From positions 1 through 43,778 of the forward strand of contig JACRCP010000323.1 of NCBI GenBank assembly GCA_016218965.1: a stretch of DNA of 43,778 nucleotides. Reading direction: 5' to 3'. Positions 24,804-33,021 of the stretch are shown one piece after another (positions within the stretch are counted from its first letter, which is position 1; every line of letters begins with the position of its first letter). The stretch comes from Deltaproteobacteria bacterium (lineage in GTDB: Bacteria; Myxococcota; SpSt-1050; JACRCP01). The notes under the pieces are model-generated. The model was given only the letters and a program-made list of their open reading frames with translations, was not told the origin of the DNA and made no database searches. The translations under genes and the position numbers were made by a program.

Positions 24804-24925
24804 AAGCCTGAAGCCCGTAGCCTGAAGCCTCCGGAGGGGTACATCAAATGCGGAATGATGAACGCGGAATGATGAATGTGGACGCCGGAGGGGCTTCGGG
24901 CTTCAGGCTTCGGGCTTCGGGTCCG
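24804..24925. repeat. Inverted pair of heptamer arrays, AAGCCTG/GGGCTTC
   Basis: The left arm holds AAGCCTG, AAGCCCG, TAGCCTG, AAGCCTC (24804-24831). The right arm holds GGGCTTC, GGGCTTC, AGGCTTC, GGGCTTC, GGGTCCG (24891-24925), the reverse complement of the same word. Between them lies a 14-base tandem duplicate GCGGAATGATGAA(C/T) (24850-24863, 24864-24877). The arms could pair over about 28 bases with few mismatches. The block lies in the leader of the kelch gene and is translated in the longest open frame. Confidence 0.85.
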
Positions 24926-24970
24926 TCTTGGAGTGCGGCGGCTCGACGCCGCCTTGGGTTTCGCGCCGGC

Positions 24971-27900
24971 TTGACGGCGCATGTACGCGGGTGCCTTACG
25001 ATGCTCGTCGTCGTCGCGCTGTTGTTCGTCTCCTGCGGCCAAAACACCCCCGGCTCGTTCAACCTCACGTTTGTCTGGCCCGAGGGGGAAAAGCCCGACT
25101 TTTCGAAGGTGTCGCTCTATGCCTGGGCGAAGCTCCAGCGGTGGCCGGGGGGGGATCAGGCCGCGGCGTCGACGCTATCCGAGGCCGGGCCGGCAAAGCT
25201 TGGCGACGCGGCGCAGCGGCTCACGCTTGGCGATCTCACCTACGGCGGCGAGCGCGTCGTGGTGGTCGAGATCCGGGGGAGTGAGCAAAAAAGCGGCGCG
25301 GTGCTGTACTTCGGCGCGTCGGATCTCTTTGCCATCGAAGCCGGGAAAACGACAGAGGTCGCCGTAAGACTCGCCCTCCAGCCCGGCCCGGCGCTCGAAA
25401 AGCCGGTGGTGAAGATACTCCACAACGGTGAAGAGAAGGCGATCGTCCCGTCCGCCTCCGTGACCCTTCGCCTGACGCTCGCAAATGCCGACACTGTGAC
25501 CATCGCGAACGACCCCGCGTTCTCGGCCGGAAAGGCGGAACTCCCGATCGTCTTGCTGAAAGCCCTCGGCGGCAACGAGTACGAATGGCCCGGGGCGTGG
25601 GATCTGAATGTGGGCCTCCAAGGAACCGGTGACGGCCAGCGGTCGGTGTTTGTCAAGTCCACAAATGTGTTCGGTCACTCATCGGAATCCGGCCAGGACA
25701 CCGTAACTCTGGACACCGTGCCGCCGACGATGGTGGCCTCGGGGGCAAGCCCGGACCCGGCGGGGAACGGGTTCAAGATGGTTTACACAGTCGGCGTGAG
25801 CGAGACGTTGTCCGGAAGCCCGGGCCGGCCGGTGGCGAAGGTGTTCAAGGACTCCATCGAGCAGATCGGGTTTTTCGGAGATCGCGTTTCGGAAACGGAA
25901 ACGAGTTTCACCTACAACAAACTCGTGACTGCGGGGATGGATGGGATCTACACGGTCAAGGTCGATCTTGAAGACCAGGCGGGCAATGTCTCGACCGGCC
26001 TGGACGGCGCGGGATTCACGCTCGACACGATCAACCCCGCGGTCGCGGCGCTGGCGGTCAGCCCTGGCCGGGTGAAATCGGGACAAACGGTGGCGGTCAC
26101 TTTTACCGCAGGTGAGGCCTTGGCGGATGATCCGATTGTCAAGCTCGGTTCGCTGGCGATGAAAAAAACGGCTCCAAACGGCTTTGACTACACCTATGAA
26201 TACACGACAACTGGAGAGGAAGGGGACGGTACCCGAAGCGTCTCGGTTCAACTCGTCGACGCCGCCGGGAACACGGGCGGAGAGGTTTTTTCCGGGCAAT
26301 CGGAGAAAGTGGAGTTCGACTTCACGCCGCCGCAAGTTGTCAGCAGCGTTGCGTCGCCGTCGCTCGCGGCGCTCAACAGGGAGGTCGTTTTTCAGGCGAC
26401 CATAGACGAGCCTTTGGCCCCCGGGAGCGCCCCAAAACTCGTGACGACGCCCGCAGCGCTCGCATGGACCGACGCGGAGGTCGAAGGTTCGAGCTACCGC
26501 TGGAAGCACACCGCCCAAGCGGGCGAGAGCGGGACGTACGCCGTGGCGATCGACCAGTTCTGCGACGACCTCGGCAACTGTGCGGAGAACGTGGCGCTTT
26601 CAACCGGCGTGGCGATCGACGCCGACGCGCCCGTGCTCAAGGGCGCCGCGGAGCTTTTCCCCGCCCCCGACGCCCGCGTCAAGACCGGCGTCGAGGTAAG
26701 ACTCAACGTGAACGTCGAAGAGAACATGGGCCTTGCGACCGGGTTCCCCCGCGCCCGGATCGGCGGAAAGGAGATGCCACCCGCGCGCGCCCCCGACCGC
26801 GGCTGGGCGTACACGTTCGCGTACCTCACGGACGAGACGAAGGACGTCGAGGGCGCACAGACAGTCGTCTTGGATCTCGCCGACGCCGCAGGTAACGCAA
26901 AGACCGAGACCGTGGGCCTCGTGACTTTTGACTTCAAGAAACCCGAGGTCCTCTCGGCCGGCCCGTCGAACCCCACCTACAAACTGAGCGACACGATCCT
27001 CTACACCATCAACGCAAGCGAGCCGTTGGCGGGTTCGCCTGCACGGCCAACCGTGAAAGTATTCAAGGACGGAAACGAGCAGCCGGCCTTCTTCGGCGAT
27101 CCCATCCAGGAAACGGAAACGAGCTTCACATACGCGAAAGCGGTGACGTCGGGGATGGATGGGGCATTCACGGTCCGCATCGATCTCACGGACAGGGCCG
27201 GAAACGAGGCGGCCGGCGACGCCGGCGACGCTTTTTCCGTGGACTCGACAGAACCGACGGTGAGCAGCGTGACGGCCAGTCCTGAGCGCATTGATGAAAC
27301 AGGGACGGTTTCGATTGTGTTCGACTGCATCGAGGACGTGGGGACCTCCGGGCCCGGACTCGACGTGAGGATCGGCGGGCGGCTGGTGACAGCGTGCGAC
27401 CGGACGGGGGACGCACCGGCGGTGCACTACACATGCGCCTACGCGATGACGGGAAACGAGACTGCGCCCGGGAGCGAGGGCGCGCAGATGGTCGTGGTGT
27501 CCGCCGCAGACGCTGCCGGGAATGCGAGCACCGGAAGCGGGAGCGTCGTTTTTGACTTCAAGGATCCGGCGGTGGCGACGGCTACCGTGGCGTATGTTCC
27601 GGAGGGCACCAATCCGCTCAGCGTGGTGTCAAAAGCGAAGGCGGGCACGAGAATCACCGTGACCGTCATCGCAGACGAGGCCTTGGATACGGGTGTGGCG
27701 CCTGCGATGACGGCGACGAAAGACTCCACGACGTTGACCTTCGGCATGGCGGCCGGCTCGTTCTCACCCGGGGGCGTGACGTTCGAGGCGGTCGTGCCAC
27801 AGGGCGCAGCGGACGGGGTGTATGCCCCCTCCGTCACATGGACTGACGCCGCGGGCAACGCCGCGTCGTCGGCCACGTTCTCGGACCCGCCGATCATCGT

Positions 27901-30646
27901 GAAAACCTCGACGCCTGCGTTGACAATCAAACAGGGACAGGTGCGATACCTCCGCTCCCCGCTGGGCAACGCAGCGCCCGAGAACCTCGGAAACTTCGCC
28001 GTCCCCGCCGGCGCGTACTTCGCGCTTGGGCCGGCCGACCCGTTGGAGAACGCCGATGCACTGCCCGCGGACACCTTTTCATTCGACGCGGGGGCTTCTC
28101 CGCTGAAGATCCGTGTATGGGCGGACGACAAGAAGCAGGCGCTCTTGGGCGCCGCGATTCCGAACGGAGACGGCTCCTGGCCGCGCCAACAGCTCGCGAA
28201 CCTGGATACACTGACGGTCTTCGTGACGGGTCTCGACGAAGCCGGTAACGAGTCAATCCCCAAAAAGGTCACCAACGCCCAGTGGGTCGCGACGGCGAAC
28301 CAGCCGGCGTACGGGAATAGCCCGCACGAGTTCAGGCGGACACGCTATGCTGACCCGTCGCAGTCGCAGAATCCTTCCGCCACCGACGAACCGGGTGCGG
28401 GTGCGGAGGGAGCCGATGCGACGGCGGTGCTCGCCCGCGCAGAAACGGCGTGGCGGGAAAGGGCGCTCTCACAGGCCAAGCCGAGCGCCCGCAGCCAGTT
28501 CGGCATGGCGTACGACAGCGCCCGCGGCAGAACAATCGTCTTCGGCGGATGGGATGCGGCCAACAGGCGGGACACATGGGAATGGGACGGAACAGCCTGG
28601 ACGGAAAAACTTCCCCAGGGAGACAAACCTTCGGCCAGAAACATGCACGCGCTTGCGTATGACAGCGCCAGGGGAAGGGTCGTGCTGTTCGGCGGTTACG
28701 ACGGAGCAGACGACCAGCAGGATCTTTGGGAGTGGGACGGTGTTGAGTGGCTCAAAAAATCCTCCGGCGGCGGCCCCTGGGCGCGCCTCGGGCACGCAAT
28801 GGCCTATCATTCGGGTCGCAGGGCGGTCATGCTGTTCGGCGGGAAAGCCAGTGCGCTTCAGAACGACACATGGGAGTGGGACGGGACGAACTGGACCCCT
28901 CAATCCTCTGCCGGAAAACCCTCGGCGCGGTGGGGGCATGCGATGGTCTACGACAGCGCCCGCGGCGTGCTCGTCCTGTTTGGGGGGAATGACGGGACCA
29001 ACAGGCAGGACACGTGGGAGTGGGACGGAAGCGCCTGGACTCAGAAGACTCCCGCAGGCTCCGTCCCTCCACCGCGCACCTCGCACCGGATGGCGTACGA
29101 CGCAAGGCGCAAAAAAACGGTCCTCTTCGGCGGCATTGACGGGACGGCGATTCGGCGGGACGTGTGGGAATGGGACGGTACCGCGTGGGTCGAAAAGGCC
29201 CTGCCGGCGGGCGATCCCCGGGGGGCGTATGAACACGGGATGGCGTACGACGCGGTGCGGGGGCGCGTGTTGCTTTTCGGAGGGGTCACCGACATCGGGC
29301 TTGTGCAGGGCATGTGGGAATGGGACGGGGAACGGTGGACGGAGAGCAGGGGCGACAGGCCGGTCCCGAGGTACAACCACGCGATGTCCTACGACCCGGA
29401 TCGCAAGAAGGTCGTGCTGTTCGGCGGGAGGAACGACGTTTCGTATCAGGACACTTGGGAATGGGATGGGGCGGGGTGGTCAAACAGGACGCCGGGCGGA
29501 CAGAACCCTTCTCAAAGGCATGACAGTGCGCTGGCATACGACAAGGTGAGGAAAAAAACCGTTTTGTTCGGCGGGGCGGACGGCCTGAACCTCGTCGGCG
29601 ACACTTGGGAGTGGGACGGGAGCGCGTGGGAACAGAAAAGCCCGGCATCGAATCCGTCCGCCCGGATGGGACACGCGTTGGCGTTCGATGCCGAGCGAGG
29701 CCTTGTCGTGATGTTCGGCGGAGGTTTGTTCCCCCTTGGGCAGCAGGACACGTGGGAGTGGGACGGGGTCGACTGGGCCCAGGCGAGCCCTGCGTCGAGT
29801 CCTCCGGCCCGAAGCATGCACGCAATGACCTGGGACGGCATGCGCAAGAGGGTCTTGGTGGTCGGCGGATACAACCTGGACCTTTTCACCCAGCGGTTCT
29901 ACGACGACGTGTGGGAATGGGATGGGGCAGAATGGCGGGATGCCAGCCCTGCGCAGAATCGCCCGCAAGCCCGCTACCGGCACGCAGTTGCGTTCGATGA
30001 CGACCGGGGCAGGATGATCCTGTTCGGCGGGTTCTACGACAACCGCTTCAACGACACCTGGGAATGGGACGGTTCCGCGTGGACGAACAAGACGCCCTCG
30101 AAGACGATCCCATCAGTCCGCCTCGGGCACGCGATGGTGTACGACTCGGCGAACAAGCGGACGGTGATGTTCGGCGGCGCAGGGGGGAGCGACGACACAT
30201 GGGAGTACGACGCCGGCGAAGGGCGCACCCCGGCAATCCAGTTCGATGTATCGGCGATGGGCGCAGGGATCGACGAGGGGATGATCACGGGTCTTAGGGT
30301 CCGCGCCCACGCCGGGGGGGTGTTTTGGCCGTACGATGCGTCGTCAAAGGGTGCAGCCCTTTTTGGGTGGGCCGGAAGCGGGCCGGGCGTCTTCCCCGGC
30401 GAGTGGCTGCCGCTTGCATCAAACGCCACGGGCGTCAATCCGGCGAACCCGTACCTCCCGGCACCGAACGCGGCGCTGATCGACTGGCCGGCTCAGGACT
30501 TAAGCGTGGCGTTGCAGTATTTCATTGTGCGTGACCGCGCGATGTCGTTCCAAATTCGACCCGCCGGCTCTTCCGGCCCAGGCGCGAACGAGGCGCAGGT
30601 GGCCGTGGATTATTTGGAGGTGCGGATCAACTACTTGGCACCGTGA
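24971..30646 (+). CDS. Ig-like/kelch-repeat giant lipoprotein
   Basis: About 1890 residues. The frame is open from ATG 24848, but that part is translated repeat (RNDERGMMN, GFRLRASG); the signal peptide VRGCLTMLVVVALLFVSCGQ begins later. I take TTG 24971 (basic n-region); ATG 25001 is the alternative. After the lipid Cys come Ig-like domains to about residue 1080, with repeated 'FDFtpPqVvSs' starts and paired motifs DRVSETETSFTYNKLVTAGM and DPIQETETSFTYAKAVTSGM. Twelve kelch repeats (about 1170-1750, period near 48) follow, each 'RhaMAYDsaRgrtVLFGG...DTWEWDGsaW', enough for two six-bladed propellers. A C-terminal beta domain ends VAVDYLEVRINYLAP. Surface binding role inferred. Confidence 0.88.
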   Translation: MTAHVRGCLTMLVVVALLFVSCGQNTPGSFNLTFVWPEGEKPDFSKVSLYAWAKLQRWPGGDQAAASTLSEAGPAKLGDAAQRLTLGDLTYGGERVVVVEIRGSEQKSGAVLYFGASDLFAIEAGKTTEVAVRLALQPGPALEKPVVKILHNGEEKAIVPSASVTLRLTLANADTVTIANDPAFSAGKAELPIVLLKALGGNEYEWPGAWDLNVGLQGTGDGQRSVFVKSTNVFGHSSESGQDTVTLDTVPPTMVASGASPDPAGNGFKMVYTVGVSETLSGSPGRPVAKVFKDSIEQIGFFGDRVSETETSFTYNKLVTAGMDGIYTVKVDLEDQAGNVSTGLDGAGFTLDTINPAVAALAVSPGRVKSGQTVAVTFTAGEALADDPIVKLGSLAMKKTAPNGFDYTYEYTTTGEEGDGTRSVSVQLVDAAGNTGGEVFSGQSEKVEFDFTPPQVVSSVASPSLAALNREVVFQATIDEPLAPGSAPKLVTTPAALAWTDAEVEGSSYRWKHTAQAGESGTYAVAIDQFCDDLGNCAENVALSTGVAIDADAPVLKGAAELFPAPDARVKTGVEVRLNVNVEENMGLATGFPRARIGGKEMPPARAPDRGWAYTFAYLTDETKDVEGAQTVVLDLADAAGNAKTETVGLVTFDFKKPEVLSAGPSNPTYKLSDTILYTINASEPLAGSPARPTVKVFKDGNEQPAFFGDPIQETETSFTYAKAVTSGMDGAFTVRIDLTDRAGNEAAGDAGDAFSVDSTEPTVSSVTASPERIDETGTVSIVFDCIEDVGTSGPGLDVRIGGRLVTACDRTGDAPAVHYTCAYAMTGNETAPGSEGAQMVVVSAADAAGNASTGSGSVVFDFKDPAVATATVAYVPEGTNPLSVVSKAKAGTRITVTVIADEALDTGVAPAMTATKDSTTLTFGMAAGSFSPGGVTFEAVVPQGAADGVYAPSVTWTDAAGNAASSATFSDPPIIVKTSTPALTIKQGQVRYLRSPLGNAAPENLGNFAVPAGAYFALGPADPLENADALPADTFSFDAGASPLKIRVWADDKKQALLGAAIPNGDGSWPRQQLANLDTLTVFVTGLDEAGNESIPKKVTNAQWVATANQPAYGNSPHEFRRTRYADPSQSQNPSATDEPGAGAEGADATAVLARAETAWRERALSQAKPSARSQFGMAYDSARGRTIVFGGWDAANRRDTWEWDGTAWTEKLPQGDKPSARNMHALAYDSARGRVVLFGGYDGADDQQDLWEWDGVEWLKKSSGGGPWARLGHAMAYHSGRRAVMLFGGKASALQNDTWEWDGTNWTPQSSAGKPSARWGHAMVYDSARGVLVLFGGNDGTNRQDTWEWDGSAWTQKTPAGSVPPPRTSHRMAYDARRKKTVLFGGIDGTAIRRDVWEWDGTAWVEKALPAGDPRGAYEHGMAYDAVRGRVLLFGGVTDIGLVQGMWEWDGERWTESRGDRPVPRYNHAMSYDPDRKKVVLFGGRNDVSYQDTWEWDGAGWSNRTPGGQNPSQRHDSALAYDKVRKKTVLFGGADGLNLVGDTWEWDGSAWEQKSPASNPSARMGHALAFDAERGLVVMFGGGLFPLGQQDTWEWDGVDWAQASPASSPPARSMHAMTWDGMRKRVLVVGGYNLDLFTQRFYDDVWEWDGAEWRDASPAQNRPQARYRHAVAFDDDRGRMILFGGFYDNRFNDTWEWDGSAWTNKTPSKTIPSVRLGHAMVYDSANKRTVMFGGAGGSDDTWEYDAGEGRTPAIQFDVSAMGAGIDEGMITGLRVRAHAGGVFWPYDASSKGAALFGWAGSGPGVFPGEWLPLASNATGVNPANPYLPAPNAALIDWPAQDLSVALQYFIVRDRAMSFQIRPAGSSGPGANEAQVAVDYLEVRINYLAP

Positions 30647-30666
30647 CATCGAGTAAAGAAGGCACG

Positions 30667-31959
30667 TCAATAGCAGCGTCCGTTTGTGCAGGCCGTGCAG
30701 CCCGCCGGGGCATTGCAAGTAGGCTGTACGCAATATGCAGTTGGATATGTGCAGTTACAGTAGCAGGAGCCGCAATGAAAAAAGTCGGCGCCGAGGTTTG
30801 TCTCGCAGCCGGTGTACGGGTTGCTGTCACAATCCGAAAACCCAATCTCGCACTGACAAGTCGAGTTCCGACAATACATATTGGGTTTGTCGCAGGGTTG
30901 TCCACACTCCCCACAGTTGTTGTCGTCAACCCGTAAGTCTGCCTCGCACCCGTCGCTTTTGCCTGGCTGCGCGTTGCAGTCATCAACGTACACACCTCCC
31001 CAAGGATTTGGATCTGGGCAAGTGAGTGTGCATGTGCCAGATTCGCACCTGGGGTCGGTGCCGTTGTATGAGGAGCAGGCGGTGATGTTGGCGCAGTCCG
31101 TGCCGCAGGTGGTAAGCGCGTTGAGGTCCGTTTCGCAGCCGTCGGTCCAGATGGTGTTGCAGTTGCCGTAGCCGACCTCGCAGGCGCATTGCTTAAGGTT
31201 GCAGACGGAATGCTGGCCGCAGTCGGTGGCGCAGTCGCCGCAGTGACGCGCGTCGCTCGAGAGGTTCGTCTCGCAGCCGGTGAACCAGTCGCTGTCGCAG
31301 TTGGCAAATCCGCTGTTGCAGGTACAGGCGTTGTTGATGCATGTGGCGCTTGCCCCGCACGACAGCTTGTCGCTCCACTCGAAGCACCCGTCGCTGTTGA
31401 AATCCTCGCAGTCGCGGTAGCCGTCGGTCCCGATGCATTCTATCTTGCCCTGCGGATAACAAAGGTGCTGGCACGCCGGCTGGCCCGTGTCACCTACATC
31501 CCCGCCATCGCCGCCGTCGCCTTCATCCCCGGCGTCCTCGGGCAGGGCGGCGTCATCTTCTCCGGCATCCTCTTTGCCCGCGTCGCCGGAGGCATCGGCG
31601 GACGCATCGTGTTTCCCCGCATCCCCGCCATCGCCGTCGAACCCCGTGTCCGTCGCGGCGTCCGGCCCGGCATCTTTCGGTCCCGCGTCTTCTTTGCCTG
31701 CATCTCCCTTGTCAAGGGGGAGACAGTTGAGGCCGTCGGGGTAGTAGCCCTCGTCGCAGGCGCATTCGGGATCGCCTTTCACGACGGCGCAGGTCCCGCG
31801 GCCCGAACAGGTGATCCCCGAGCACTTGTCCTCAATTCCAGTGTCGCGGGCGCCGCCGCCGTTCGCGTCTCCCGCCTCCGTGCCCGTTCCAGAACCGCAA
31901 CCGAAACAAGCCACGAGCACGGCAACGAATCCAGCCACAACGTTTCTGCCGACGTTCAT
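30667..31959 (-). CDS. Cysteine-rich repeat lipoprotein with DAG linker
   Basis: A 430-residue exported protein. The signal MNVGRNVVAGFVAVLVACFG contains possible lipid cysteines at 18 and 21. An EGF-like module (CSGITCSGRGTCAVVKGDPE, then CACDEGYYPDG) is followed by an Asp-Ala-Gly linker (about 85-160) and then Cys modules of about 40 residues with core 'GCETnL..d..hCGdC...C', found in surface proteins of Myxococcota-like bacteria. ATG 31959 is preferred to GTG 31965 because GGAAGG lies five bases before it. It converges on the kelch gene with a 20-base gap. It shares its plan, though not its exact sequence, with the broken cysteine-rich gene at 11661-12804. Confidence 0.82.
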   Translation of the reverse strand: MNVGRNVVAGFVAVLVACFGCGSGTGTEAGDANGGGARDTGIEDKCSGITCSGRGTCAVVKGDPECACDEGYYPDGLNCLPLDKGDAGKEDAGPKDAGPDAATDTGFDGDGGDAGKHDASADASGDAGKEDAGEDDAALPEDAGDEGDGGDGGDVGDTGQPACQHLCYPQGKIECIGTDGYRDCEDFNSDGCFEWSDKLSCGASATCINNACTCNSGFANCDSDWFTGCETNLSSDARHCGDCATDCGQHSVCNLKQCACEVGYGNCNTIWTDGCETDLNALTTCGTDCANITACSSYNGTDPRCESGTCTLTCPDPNPWGGVYVDDCNAQPGKSDGCEADLRVDDNNCGECGQPCDKPNMYCRNSTCQCEIGFSDCDSNPYTGCETNLGADFFHCGSCYCNCTYPTAYCVQPTCNAPAGCTACTNGRCY

Positions 31960-32069
31960 TGGCACCTTCCCTTTGTACAGGTCGCATTGGGCGGCCTTTT
32001 GCCGCCTCTTGTCCGGAAAGCGTGGTCATTATCACACATGAACGAAAGGACTGTCAAAAGCGTCCCGGC

Positions 32070-32231
32070 GTCTCAACGGCCACGACGTACCCGCAGGCGA
32101 TCTCGCGGCTGTTCTTCGGCGACCAGCAGGCGCTCAACTTCGCCGTGATGCCGGTGGCGCCGAACGGGACCGGTACAGGCGAGGTTTCGGTGGATCATGC
32201 GGATGTTGTCGTCAAGTATCGGCTGCCGTGA
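32070..32231 (+). pseudogene. Orphan C-terminal tail of a kelch-type lipoprotein
   Basis: The frame ending at 32231 reads FFGDQQALNFAVMPVAPNG, then EVSVDHADVVVKYRLP and stop. This matches the end of the kelch lipoprotein (RDRAMSFQIRPAGSSG, then QVAVDYLEVRINYLAP) in spacing and pattern. There is no start codon with ribosome site and no rest of the gene; upstream lies the start region of the divergent cysteine-rich gene. It is best read as the leftover 3' end of a lost paralogue, separated from the surviving gene by the cysteine-rich gene. Confidence 0.7.
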
Positions 32232-32235
32232 GCAC

Positions 32236-32291
32236 AGGCTTCAGGCTTCAGGTTTTCGGCTGAAGTCCGAAGTCTGAGGCCTGAAGCCCGC
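32236..32291. repeat. Heptamer array folding on itself, AGGCTTC/CTGAAGC
   Basis: Eight in-phase units: AGGCTTC, AGGCTTC, AGGTTTT, CGGCTGA, AGTCCGA, AGTCTGA, GGCCTGA, AGCCCGC. The first half is roughly the reverse complement of the second, so a hairpin is possible. It starts five bases after the stop of the orphan tail and uses the same word as the array at 24804-24925. Confidence 0.85.
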
Positions 32292-32298
32292 GATGGAC

Positions 32299-32347
32299 GG
32301 GCCACGGACAACGGACTACGGACCGCAGACCACGGACAACGGGCTTC
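32299..32347. repeat. Heptamer array, core GGACNAC
   Basis: Seven in-phase units: GGGCCAC, GGACAAC, GGACTAC, GGACCGC, AGACCAC, GGACAAC, GGGCTTC. It follows the previous array after seven bases, with a different word, and is 74 bases before the next gene. Confidence 0.85.
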
Positions 32348-32421
32348 GGCTCGCTGCTGCTGCTCCTTGACGCCTTGCGACGGGGGGTGTTATAGAGCGG
32401 CCACCACCGAGGAGGGACCCC

Positions 32422-32787
32422 ATGCCGCGCACGGCGCCCGCACTGACAAGCCTTTGCATCGCGCTACTTGCGCTCGCCGCGTGCGAGCCCGACGTGAGCG
32501 ACAACCGAAACTGCGCCGAGTGGTGGGAGACCTACAAGTGCATAGACGTCGGCGCCGAGTGCGACGAGGTCGCGTTCCAGTTCGACCCCGACGGGAACAC
32601 GAGCGGGGGGAAGTGCCTCGACTACCAGGGGAAGCTGGTCTGCGCCCCCGTCCGGGGGAAAGACGGCGCGTGCAGGGCCGTGAGCGAATGCACGTACGAA
32701 TCGGCTGATCCCCTTACGTGCAACAACGACTGCACGTTCGTCGACGGCAACGGCCGCGATGCCGAAGGCGTGTGCGTGCTCCCCTGA
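32422..32787 (+). CDS. Small cysteine-rich lipoprotein
   Basis: A 121-residue exported protein with signal MPRTAPALTSLCIALLALAA and lipid Cys21. The mature part has eight further cysteines in a disulphide-knot-like pattern (NCAEWWETYKC, KCLDYQGKLVC, CRAVSECTYE, CNNDCTFVDG). GGAGGG lies five bases before the ATG. No family recognised. It is flanked by heptamer arrays on both sides. Confidence 0.75.
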   Translation: MPRTAPALTSLCIALLALAACEPDVSDNRNCAEWWETYKCIDVGAECDEVAFQFDPDGNTSGGKCLDYQGKLVCAPVRGKDGACRAVSECTYESADPLTCNNDCTFVDGNGRDAEGVCVLP

Positions 32788-32792
32788 AGACA

Positions 32793-32869
32793 AGCGAACA
32801 GCGGGCAACGGGTAGCGACTAGCCGGCATTTGTCAGGCTTCGGGCTTCAGGCTTTGGACCTGAGGCCGT
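32793..32869. repeat. Eleven-unit heptamer array with two words
   Basis: Units in unbroken 7-base phase: AGCGAAC, AGCGGGC, AACGGGT, AGCGACT, AGCCGGC, ATTTGTC, AGGCTTC, GGGCTTC, AGGCTTT, GGACCTG, AGGCCGT. The word changes from AGCGNNC to AGGCTTC partway while the phase is kept. It starts five bases after the small lipoprotein stop. Confidence 0.85.
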
Positions 32870-32969
32870 TGGATGTACGTGCTTCTGCGACATATTTGGC
32901 ATACCGCATTTCCATCGACGTCATTTGCATGGACCCGCGTTCACGTCGATTGGTATGGTCCGCGCCGTT

Positions 32970-33004
32970 CACTGACCACTGACCGCTTCTCACCGATCAC
33001 TTGT
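32970..33004. repeat. Heptamer array, core CACTGAC
   Basis: Five in-phase units: CACTGAC, CACTGAC, CGCTTCT, CACCGAT, CACTTGT. It ends directly before the AAAAAGGAG ribosome site of the M36 protease gene. Confidence 0.7.
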
Positions 33005-33021
33005 CAAAAAGGAGCCCGTTG

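Noticed and set aside
24848..24970. N-terminal extension of the kelch lipoprotein from ATG 24848
   Set aside because: It translates the inverted heptamer array and lies before the signal peptide, so it is unlikely to be real protein.
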